NCBI RefSeq assembly: GCF_000717915.1
Contig: NZ_JOCX01000008.1
Span: forward strand, 248,001-312,000
Reading direction: 5' to 3'
DNA: 64,000 nucleotides
Source of the DNA: Streptomyces sp. NRRL S-244
Lineage (GTDB): Bacteria > Actinomycetota > Actinomycetes > Streptomycetales > Streptomycetaceae
A program made the translations under genes and the position numbers. Below are positions 22,819-29,793 of the stretch, piece after piece. Each line of letters begins with the position of its first letter. Position 1 is the stretch's first letter. Below the pieces are notes generated by a model that saw only the letters and a list, made by a program, of their open reading frames with translations, was not told where the DNA came from and ran no database searches.

Positions 22819-24762
22819 GTGACTGCGCCGGACACCGCCACCCGCCCCCCGTCTCCCGTGCCGCCCGACGTCGAGCTGGCCGAGGCCGCCATCGTCGAGC
22901 ACTACCCGCGGCTGGTGCGGCTCGCCTACCTGGTGCTGCCGCCCGCCCTCGGCCGCAACCGGCGGGTGCTCACCGCCCATTCGCTGGCCCAGCGGGCGCT
23001 CCCGCGCGGGCGGCGCGGCTCCGGGACGGAAGCCGCCGCCGCAGCCGCCGTGCAGGGCGGGGTCCCGGGCCAGCGCGGGACCCCTGGGGCCGATTCGGGG
23101 TACGCGTACGTACGGCTGAGGGTGCTGCGCGCCGCCCTGGAGGCCGGGATTCCGCTGACCTTCCGGGCGCTGCCCCGGCGGGCGCAGCTGCCTCCACTGC
23201 TCCCCCAGGTGTGGGGGCTGCGGCTGTTCCCCCGCTCCGGCGGGGCCGAGGAGCTGGCCCTGGACCAGTGGCTGGCCACTCTCGACGGGCCCGGCCGGGC
23301 GGCCTGCGTACTGCGCGCCCTGGAACGGCTGCCGGAGCCGGAAGTGCTCCGGGTGCTCACCGAGGCCGGGGTCACGAACCCCGCCGCGGCCGTCGCGGAA
23401 TCGGGGGACCCGGCCAACGACTCCCTGTTCGCGTCCCCCGAGTTCGATCCCTGCGTACTCCAGGCGCGCCCCACCGACCTGCTGCGCCGGCGCCGGTTCA
23501 CACGGGCCGCGCTGGCCGCCGCGGCCGCCCTCGCCGTGTGCGGGGCGCTGCTCGCGCTGCCCGGCGGCGGCTGGGGCGCGGACGGGGCCGCGGCCCCGCC
23601 GTACGCCCTCAACGCGGCGGCTGAGCAGGCCCTGGATCCGGGCAAGCTGGTCCGGGTCGCGCCCGCCGCCTGGCGTACGTCGTCCCGTACGGGCTTCTCC
23701 ACCTGGCCCGCCCGCGGCAACCGCACCGACGACGCCGAACTGCTGCGCCGGGCGCTGGCGGTGTGGGCCCGGCCCGGCCGGGCGGTGGTCGCCTCGGCCA
23801 CCCCCGGCACCCCGCCCGGACCTCCGATGGGCCCGCCGCAGCTGCTGTTCGCGGGCACCGTCGACCAGGCGGTCGTGGTCCTGCTGTACGACGGCCTGCG
23901 CGTGGTCCGGTACGCCGAACCCCGCACCGGGACCTCGGTCGCCGCCCTCGACTTCGCCCGGACCGACGCCGCCTCGGCGGAGAGCGCGACCGCGCTGGTG
24001 CTGAGCCGGGTCGACGGCAACGTCCGCTACCTGACCGCGCCGTGGGTCACCGGCGCGGGGCTGCGGGACCTGCTCAAGCCCGGCGAGGCCCCGGCGGTGC
24101 TGAAGCTGGGCCAGGACGGGATCACCCCGCCGGTGGCGAGCCCGGCCCCGGCGGGCAACTGCACCGGCTGGAACGCCCTGGCCCTGACCGGCGGCGGTGC
24201 CACCCGGCTGGTCACCGACCTCGGCGAGCTGACCCCGGCCCGGCTGACCTCGGGCGCGCCGGGCGCGGAGCGCGACGTGGCGGAGGGGGCGGAGCTCGGC
24301 GACTGGTCGCGGATCGCGTGCCTGCTGCCGTCGGTCCGCTCGCACGGCGTCCGCAGCGTCAACGCCTGGACGTACGCGAAGCAGCCGCTGCCCGAGGGCG
24401 ACGGTACGGCGACCTGGCTGTGCACCCGGGCCGAGACCTGGGCGGGTACGGAGGACCGGGTGCAGGCGCAGTTCCTGGCTCCGGGCGCGCCGCTGGCGGC
24501 GCAGGCGGCGAAGGCGGAGGGTTCGCCCGCGTGCGGGGCGCGGGAGCCGCGGGTGCTGGCGGGCGTGCTGTGGAAGTCGAAGGCCGGCCAGTGGTACGTG
24601 CTGGCGGCGGGCAGTGCGCAGTTCGCCTCGCTGTCGGTGTCGGGCGGCGGGGTGAACGGGGCGGCGAACGGCAACCGGCTGGCGGTGAAGGCACCGGAGG
24701 GCGCGCAGGTGGAGCTGGCGGGCAAGCTGACGGACGGTACGAAGGCGGGGGTGCTCCGGTAG
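22819..24762 (+). CDS. Large single-pass membrane protein with sigma-factor-like N-terminal segments
   Basis: A 647-residue protein from a GTG start. Residues ~25-60 (IVEHYPRLVRLAYLVLPP, LTAHSLAQRAL) resemble region 2 of ECF sigma factors. Residues ~155-195 (LATLDGPGRAACVLRALERL, then PEPEVLRVLTEAGVTNPAAA) resemble a decayed region 4. A single span follows near residues 230-250 (AALAAAAALAVCGALLALPG). About 390 extracytoplasmic residues follow, with several Cys that could form disulfides. I do not recognise the outer domain. The arrangement (cytoplasmic sigma-like part, one span, outer domain) suggests a membrane-tied descendant of a sigma factor that may sense envelope conditions; this is inference. 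It is transcribed alone, with its own gap on both sides. Confidence 0.75.
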   Translation: MTAPDTATRPPSPVPPDVELAEAAIVEHYPRLVRLAYLVLPPALGRNRRVLTAHSLAQRALPRGRRGSGTEAAAAAAVQGGVPGQRGTPGADSGYAYVRLRVLRAALEAGIPLTFRALPRRAQLPPLLPQVWGLRLFPRSGGAEELALDQWLATLDGPGRAACVLRALERLPEPEVLRVLTEAGVTNPAAAVAESGDPANDSLFASPEFDPCVLQARPTDLLRRRRFTRAALAAAAALAVCGALLALPGGGWGADGAAAPPYALNAAAEQALDPGKLVRVAPAAWRTSSRTGFSTWPARGNRTDDAELLRRALAVWARPGRAVVASATPGTPPGPPMGPPQLLFAGTVDQAVVVLLYDGLRVVRYAEPRTGTSVAALDFARTDAASAESATALVLSRVDGNVRYLTAPWVTGAGLRDLLKPGEAPAVLKLGQDGITPPVASPAPAGNCTGWNALALTGGGATRLVTDLGELTPARLTSGAPGAERDVAEGAELGDWSRIACLLPSVRSHGVRSVNAWTYAKQPLPEGDGTATWLCTRAETWAGTEDRVQAQFLAPGAPLAAQAAKAEGSPACGAREPRVLAGVLWKSKAGQWYVLAAGSAQFASLSVSGGGVNGAANGNRLAVKAPEGAQVELAGKLTDGTKAGVLR

Positions 24763-24865
24763 CCCCACCGGCACGTGGGTGAATCTTCAACCGTCAAGAG
24801 TCGTCGGGGAGTTGGCGGGATCCGGACATGACTGCCACCGGGCACACATGGCATGATCGGATTCC

Positions 24866-24883
24866 GGTTACCACGCGGTAACC
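24866..24883. promoter_or_regulatory. Inverted repeat GGTTACC-ACGC-GGTAACC
   Basis: A perfect 7-bp inverted repeat with a 4-base spacer lies 36 bp before the lipoprotein start. It is a candidate operator or part of its promoter region. Confidence 0.45.
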
Positions 24884-24918
24884 CACTCACACCCCTCACG
24901 TACTGAAGGTTCCCCCAC

Positions 24919-26391
24919 GTGCGCATGCTCGCCCGACGGCTCCTGCTCCCCGGCTTGACCACACTCGCGCTCACCGCCACCGGCTGCTCCTCGACCCCGC
25001 ACACCGGCGCCGCCGACGCGGCCGCCCCCGCCACCCTCGCGCCCTCGGGCGACGGCACGTCGCAGCAGCTCGACGTCGCCGCGGCGCCGCAGGGTACGCC
25101 GACACCGGCGGCCGTGGCCCGCGCCGGCGGGAAGGGCAGGACGGAGCAGTCCTCGCTGAAGGTCGCCTCGTACGACCAGGCGACCGGACGGGCCGTCATA
25201 GCCAAGGCCCCGCAGGGGCCCGCCCCGTCCTCCTCGCCGAGCAAGAAGCCCGAGCCGGGCAAGAACCCCGGCACCGGCAAGTCCCCCGACACGGGCAAGT
25301 CCCCGGAGCCGGGGAAGTCCCCCGAGGCCGACAAGCCCGTCGCGGTCGGCGACGTCATCGCCAGCGCACCGGCGCCCGGCGCCCCCAACGGCCTGCTGGC
25401 CAAGGTCACCGAGGTCATCGGGAAGACCGACCGCGGCACCGAGGTCAAGACCGCCTCCACGACGCTGGCCTCCGTCCTGAACGACGACAAGGCCGGCGGC
25501 AAGGTCCCCGTCGACCCGTCCTCGGTCACCGTCGAGCCCCTGATGAAGGGCGTCACCTTCTCCTGGGCCAAGACCGGCGGCGTGAAGTTCGGCCCCGAGG
25601 GCGCGAAGCTGCCCCTGGGCAACCTGCGGCTCGACGTGAACGCCGCCGTGGACACCGCCCCCGACGCCCCCGCCTCGGCCGGCGCCTCGGTCTCCGGCTT
25701 CGTCCAGCTCGCCCCCCAGGTGGAGTTCTCGTACGACGGCACCCCGGGCGGCGGCTCCGGGCCGCGCGGCGCCTTCCTCGGCATGAGCGGCGACTGGTCC
25801 TCGCAGTGGAAGCTCCAGGGCCGCGCCGCGGCGAGCACCGGGGCGCCCAAGCGGATCCCGTTCGCCAAGCTGCACACCGCTCCGGTCATCCAGGTCGGCC
25901 CGGTGCCGGTCGTGGTCAACCTCGACCTGACCTGCTACGTGCAGGTGGAGGCCGACGGCCGCGTGACCCTCGACGTCCAGCAGGACGTCAAGGGCGACTT
26001 CAAGATCGGCGGCAGCTACGCGCTGGGCAAGGGCTGGACGCCGGTCAGCCAGTCCAACGTCAAGAGCACGCCGGTCACCGCGACCGTCACCGCCTCCGGC
26101 AAGGTCAAGGGCGCCCTCGGCGCCGAGGCCTCCGTCGGCCTGTACGGGGCCGTCGGCGTCAGCGCGGACTTCGCCCCGTACCTGCGCGGCGAGGCCGACG
26201 CCAAGGCGAGCGCGTCCAGCGACGGCAAGACCTCCCTCAGCGGCTCGTGGGCGCTGTACGGCGGCTTCGACCTGAGCGGGAACCTGCACCTGCAGCTCTC
26301 CCTGTTCGGCACGCCGCTCTTCGAGCGCAAGATCCCGCTCGGCGCCCTCAACCGCGAGTGGGCGCTCGCGAGCGGGCACGCCGAGCGGTAA
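24919..26391 (+). CDS. Secreted lipoprotein with Lys-Ser-Pro repeat and beta-rich domain
   Basis: A 490-residue protein starting at GTG. A signal peptide (MLARRLLLPGLTTLALTATG) ends in a lipobox TATGC, with the lipidated Cys near residue 23. A flexible region follows. Residues ~109-138 are five copies of a six-residue K-x-P-x-x-G unit. The rest (about 170-490) is rich in alternating beta strands with small residues (VSGFVQLAPQVEFSYDG, DVKGDFKIGGSYALGKG, AEASVGLYGAVGVSADFAPY) and looks like one or two beta-sandwich modules. It is exported and anchored outside the membrane. I do not recognise the family; a cell-surface or polymer-binding role is possible. A strong terminator follows. Confidence 0.8.
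   Translation: MRMLARRLLLPGLTTLALTATGCSSTPHTGAADAAAPATLAPSGDGTSQQLDVAAAPQGTPTPAAVARAGGKGRTEQSSLKVASYDQATGRAVIAKAPQGPAPSSSPSKKPEPGKNPGTGKSPDTGKSPEPGKSPEADKPVAVGDVIASAPAPGAPNGLLAKVTEVIGKTDRGTEVKTASTTLASVLNDDKAGGKVPVDPSSVTVEPLMKGVTFSWAKTGGVKFGPEGAKLPLGNLRLDVNAAVDTAPDAPASAGASVSGFVQLAPQVEFSYDGTPGGGSGPRGAFLGMSGDWSSQWKLQGRAAASTGAPKRIPFAKLHTAPVIQVGPVPVVVNLDLTCYVQVEADGRVTLDVQQDVKGDFKIGGSYALGKGWTPVSQSNVKSTPVTATVTASGKVKGALGAEASVGLYGAVGVSADFAPYLRGEADAKASASSDGKTSLSGSWALYGGFDLSGNLHLQLSLFGTPLFERKIPLGALNREWALASGHAER
25243..25332 (+). repeat. Five 18-bp tandem repeats (K-x-P-x-x-G units)
   Basis: The units KKPEPG, KNPGTG, KSPDTG, KSPEPG and KSPEAD are encoded by consecutive 18-bp copies. They form an extended linker between the lipid anchor and the beta-rich domain. 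Confidence 0.8.
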
Positions 26392-26400
26392 CCGGACCCT

Positions 26401-26439
26401 GAAGTCCCCCGGGCGCGGCATGCCCGCCCGGGGGACTTC
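26401..26439 (+). terminator. Terminator after the lipoprotein gene
   Basis: GAAGTCCCCCGGGCG (26401-26415) pairs perfectly with CGCCCGGGGGACTTC (26425-26439). The right arm is then partly duplicated at 26441-26459 (GCATGCCCGGGGGACTTCT), giving two possible partners for the left arm. Confidence 0.85.
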
Positions 26440-26539
26440 TGCATGCCCGGGGGACTTCTGCACGCCCAGGGCCCTCGGGCCGGAACTTGATGGCCGCAGA
26501 GGGCTTTTCCTCTCCCCTACCCCTCAGTACATTGACGCC

Positions 26540-27436
26540 ATGTCTAATACGCCGCACGCGCCCGCCCCCGTGGCGGCGGAACACATCGCGCTCAAGGCCC
26601 GGAACGTGTCCTTCGGCTGGGAGGACACCCCGCTCCACTGGCTGCCCGGCGACCCGTTCGCCACGCACACCATCAACGTGCTGCACCTGCTGCTGCCCGC
26701 GGGCGAGCGCTGGTTCGTGCACGTGTACAAGCAGGTGCTCCCGTACATCAAGGACGAGCAACTGCGCGCCGACGTCGTCGGGTTCATCGGCCAGGAGGCC
26801 ATGCACGCCGCCGCCCACGACGACGTGCTCCCCCACCTCAAGCGGCTGGGCCTGGACCCCACCCCCTACACGGCGCAGGTGGACTGGCTCTTCGAGAAGC
26901 TGCTCGGCGACCGGACCCTGCCCCCGGGCAAGGCCCGCCACTGGTGGCTCATGGAGCGGGTCGCGCTGATCGCGGCGATCGAGCACTACACGGCGTTCCT
27001 CGGGAACTGGGTGCTCAACGCCGACGAACTGGACCGCCGGGGCGCGGACCCCGTGATGCTGGACCTGCTGCGCTGGCACGGAGCGGAGGAGGTGGAGCAC
27101 CGCTCGGTGGCCTTCGACCTCTTCATGCACGTGGACGGCGGCTACCACCGGCGGGCCCGGACCTGGGCCACCGCGTTCACGGCGCTCGTCTTCCTGTGGC
27201 AGCGGGGCGCCCGCTTCTTCATGGAGAACGACCCGGAGCTGCCCGCCGCCAAGGCCTCCCTCGGCCAGTTCTTCCGGGCGGGCCGGCAGGGCACGCTGCC
27301 CTCGGCGGGCGCGATGCTCAAGTCGATCCCGACGTACCTGTCCCGTACGTACCACCCCTCCCAGGAGGGATCGACGGCCCAGGCCGTGGCCTACCTGGCC
27401 TCCTCCCCCGGCGCGAACGGCGGTGCCACGGCATGA
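26540..27436 (+). CDS. COG3687-type predicted metal-dependent hydrolase
   Basis: A 298-residue protein with the PF10118 pattern. NVSFGWEDTPLHWLPGDPFATH is its N-terminal signature. GQEAMHAAAHDD and, later, MERVALIAAIEHYTA and GAEEVEHRSVAFDLF carry ferritin-like Glu/His pairs that would hold a di-metal centre. The family is annotated as a metal-dependent hydrolase, but the motifs equally suit a di-iron oxygenase. Its stop overlaps the ATG of a ferredoxin-type reductase (ATGA), so the two are translationally coupled. That pairing supports an oxygenase supplied with electrons by its neighbour. The substrate is unknown. Confidence 0.85.
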   Translation: MSNTPHAPAPVAAEHIALKARNVSFGWEDTPLHWLPGDPFATHTINVLHLLLPAGERWFVHVYKQVLPYIKDEQLRADVVGFIGQEAMHAAAHDDVLPHLKRLGLDPTPYTAQVDWLFEKLLGDRTLPPGKARHWWLMERVALIAAIEHYTAFLGNWVLNADELDRRGADPVMLDLLRWHGAEEVEHRSVAFDLFMHVDGGYHRRARTWATAFTALVFLWQRGARFFMENDPELPAAKASLGQFFRAGRQGTLPSAGAMLKSIPTYLSRTYHPSQEGSTAQAVAYLASSPGANGGATA

Positions 27437-28479
27437 GCCGCGCCCTGAAGCTGGCGGCGGTGGCGGGCGCGGCGCTGCTGACCCGGCGCGCCCTGCGGGG
27501 GCGCATCGCCCGTTCCCCCCTGTGGCCCCTGCCTGCGCTGGAGACCCCGGTCTCGGGCCACTCCCCGCGCCGTTGGCTGCCCGCACTGATCGTGTCCCGT
27601 ACGGAGCCGGCGGACGGGGTCCTGATGCTGACCCTCGAATCGGCGGAACTCCCGCCGTGGAGCCCGGGCGCGCACGTGGACGTACAGCTCCCCTCGGGCC
27701 TGGTCCGCCAGTACAGCCTCTGCGGCGACCCGGCGGACGCGGGCCGCTACACGATCGCGGTCCGGCTGGTCGAGGACGGCCGCGGCGGCTCCCGCGAGGC
27801 GCACGCGCAGCTGACGGAGGGCGCGGAGCTCCCCGTACGCCCGCCCCGCAACCGCTTCGTGCTGGAGCCGTCCTCCTCGTACCTCTTCGTGGCGGGCGGA
27901 ATCGGCATCACGCCCGTCCTCCCGATGCTGCGGGCGGCCACGGCGGCCGGCGCGGACTGGACCCTCCTCTACGGCGGCCGCAGCCGCGCCTCGATGCCGT
28001 TCCTCGCCGAACTGGAGCCGTACGGCTCCCGGGTCACCGTCACCCCGCAGGACGAGGCGGGCCTCCCCGACCTTGCCGCACTCACGGCGGCGGGCCCGGA
28101 CACCCTGGTCTACTGCTGCGGCCCGGCCCCCCTGATGGCGGCGGTCGAAGCGGCGGCCCCGCCCGGCACCCCGGTCCACCTGGAGCGCTTCACCGCGACC
28201 CCCGCGGCCGGCACCTCCCGCCCCTTCACGGTCGAACTCCACCGCTCGGGCCGCACGATCGAGGTCGCGGCGGAGGAATCCGCCCTGGCCGCGGTCCGCC
28301 GGGAGCTCCCCGACACCCCGTACTCCTGCGAACAGGGCTTCTGCGGCACCTGCCAACACCGCGTCCTCGCAGGCGGGGTCGACCACCGCGACACCCTCCT
28401 CACGGACCGGGAGCGCGAGGACTCGATGCTCCTGTGCGTCTCCCGCGCCCAGGACGACCACCTGGTCCTCGATCTCTGA
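27433..28479 (+). CDS. Phthalate-dioxygenase-type reductase (FMN/NAD plus [2Fe-2S])
   Basis: A 348-residue three-part electron transfer protein. It starts with a short hydrophobic N-terminus (LKLAAVAGAALLTRRALRG). The flavin domain has RQYSLCGDP, and the NAD domain has LFVAGGIGITPVLPM and YCCGPAPLM. A C-terminal plant-type ferredoxin has CEQGFCGTCQHRVL plus a distal Cys (DSMLLCVSRA). It transfers electrons from NAD(P)H to an oxygenase. It overlaps the COG3687 gene by 4 bp, so that protein is its most likely partner. Length and domain order match the PDR/VanB family. Confidence 0.93.
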   Translation: MSRALKLAAVAGAALLTRRALRGRIARSPLWPLPALETPVSGHSPRRWLPALIVSRTEPADGVLMLTLESAELPPWSPGAHVDVQLPSGLVRQYSLCGDPADAGRYTIAVRLVEDGRGGSREAHAQLTEGAELPVRPPRNRFVLEPSSSYLFVAGGIGITPVLPMLRAATAAGADWTLLYGGRSRASMPFLAELEPYGSRVTVTPQDEAGLPDLAALTAAGPDTLVYCCGPAPLMAAVEAAAPPGTPVHLERFTATPAAGTSRPFTVELHRSGRTIEVAAEESALAAVRRELPDTPYSCEQGFCGTCQHRVLAGGVDHRDTLLTDREREDSMLLCVSRAQDDHLVLDL

Positions 28480-28510
28480 GCGTTGCCGCAGGCCCAGTAG
28501 GGTGTGGCGC

Positions 28511-29233
28511 ATGACTACCGGGACGCGGCGCAGGATGGGTGTCGAGGAGCGGCGGCAGCAGCTGATCGGGGTGGCCCTGGAGCTGTTCAGCCTCAGGTCG
28601 CCCGACGACGTGTCGATCGACGAGATCGCGGCGGCCGCGGGGATATCGCGGCCGCTCGTCTACCACTATTTTCCGGGCAAGTTGAGCCTGTACGAGGCCG
28701 CGCTGCGGCGGGCCGCCGACGAGCTCGCGCAGCGGTTCGTGGAGCCTCGGGAGGGGCCGCTCGGGGCGCGGTTGCTGCGCGTCATGGGCCGGTTCTTCGC
28801 GTTCGTCGACGACCACGGGCCCGGTTTCTCGGCGCTGATGCGCGGCGGCCCGGCCGTCGGGAGCAACCGGACCAACGCGATGATCGACGAGGTCCGGCAG
28901 GCCGCGTACCTGCAGATCGTCACGCACATCGGCATCGAGAACCCGCCCGCGCGGCTGGAGCTCGTGGTGCGGTCCTGGGTGTCGCTCGCGGAATCCACGG
29001 CGCTGATCTGGCTGGAGGGGCGGAAGATCCCGCGGGCCGAGCTGGAGCTCCAGCTCGTGCACGACTTCGCCGCGCTGGCCGCCGTGAGCGCCGCGTACGA
29101 CGCGGAGATGGCCGCCATCCTCGGCCGGATCCTCGCGGACGAGCCGGCCGACGGGCCGTTCGGGGAGCTGGTCGGGCGGCTCGTGGGGCTCGTGCCCCCG
29201 ACGGTGGAGCCCGTCGTTCCCAACGCCCGGTGA
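28511..29233 (+). CDS. TetR-family transcriptional regulator
   Basis: A 240-residue regulator starting at the ATG at 28511 (MTTGTRRRMGVEERRQQ). The HTH is at residues ~15-62, with SIDEIAAAAGISRPLVYHYF and FPGKLSLYEAAL closing it. The C-terminal ligand domain is helical and of normal length. It lies 31 bp downstream of the reductase in the same direction, so it may regulate the COG3687/reductase pair as the third gene of that operon. It ends within a set of GTGATNAT repeats preceding the GNAT gene. Confidence 0.88.
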   Translation: MTTGTRRRMGVEERRQQLIGVALELFSLRSPDDVSIDEIAAAAGISRPLVYHYFPGKLSLYEAALRRAADELAQRFVEPREGPLGARLLRVMGRFFAFVDDHGPGFSALMRGGPAVGSNRTNAMIDEVRQAAYLQIVTHIGIENPPARLELVVRSWVSLAESTALIWLEGRKIPRAELELQLVHDFAALAAVSAAYDAEMAAILGRILADEPADGPFGELVGRLVGLVPPTVEPVVPNAR

Positions 29234-29263
29234 TCATCCGCGTGATAATGCGCCCGTGATCAT
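29230..29263. promoter_or_regulatory. Three GTGATNAT direct repeats before the GNAT gene
   Basis: GTGATCAT (29230-29237), GTGATAAT (29242-29249) and GTGATCAT (29256-29263) straddle the TetR stop and the GNAT start. The third copy includes the GTG start codon. TGATCA is itself palindromic. Regulator unknown. Confidence 0.35.
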
Positions 29264-29792
29264 TAATGACGGGATCTTGTTCCGGCGTGCCGTGGAGAGG
29301 GACGCCGCCACGCTGGTGGCGCTGTACGACCAGGCCGCCCGGTGGATGCGCAAGCACGGGATCGACCAGTGGAAGCCCGGGGACAAGGACGCGGCGCACT
29401 TCCTGGCGAAGATGCGCGAGGGCGAGGTGTGGCTCGCCGGGGACGCCGACGGGCGGATCATCGGCGCGTACGAGCTGTGGTGGTCCGACGAGGAGGCCTG
29501 GGGCGTGCAGCCGCCGGTCGCCGGCTACGTGCACCGGCTGATGGTGGACCGCGAGAGCGCGCCCGCGGCGGCCGGACGGCGGATACTCGAACATGCCGAG
29601 CGCCGGATCGCCGGTTCCGGACTGCCGCGGGCGCGGCTGGACTGCGTCTCCACCAACCCCCGGCTGCTCGCGTACTACCGGGGTGCGGGCTACCGGGTGG
29701 TCGGGGAGTTCCCCCACAAGGAGGGCAAGGACGGTCGCGTGTACGGGGTGATCCTGCTCGAGAAGCGGCTCGATCAGCTCACCGTCGTCTGA
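29256..29792 (+). CDS. GNAT-family N-acetyltransferase
   Basis: A 178-residue GNAT protein. It starts at a GTG (VIINDGILFRRAVERDAATL). The conserved core includes EVWLAGDADGRIIGAYELWW, and VHRLMVDRESAPAAAGRRIL carries the acetyl-CoA pyrophosphate loop, with R-x-x-A-G-R in place of Q-x-x-G-x-G/A. Near the end are LDCVSTNPRLLAYYRGAGYR and VVGEFPHKEG. It acetylates a small molecule or protein amine; the acceptor is unknown. Its stop is 1 bp from the convergent pullulanase gene stop. Confidence 0.88.
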   Translation: MIINDGILFRRAVERDAATLVALYDQAARWMRKHGIDQWKPGDKDAAHFLAKMREGEVWLAGDADGRIIGAYELWWSDEEAWGVQPPVAGYVHRLMVDRESAPAAAGRRILEHAERRIAGSGLPRARLDCVSTNPRLLAYYRGAGYRVVGEFPHKEGKDGRVYGVILLEKRLDQLTVV

Positions 29793-29793
29793 G

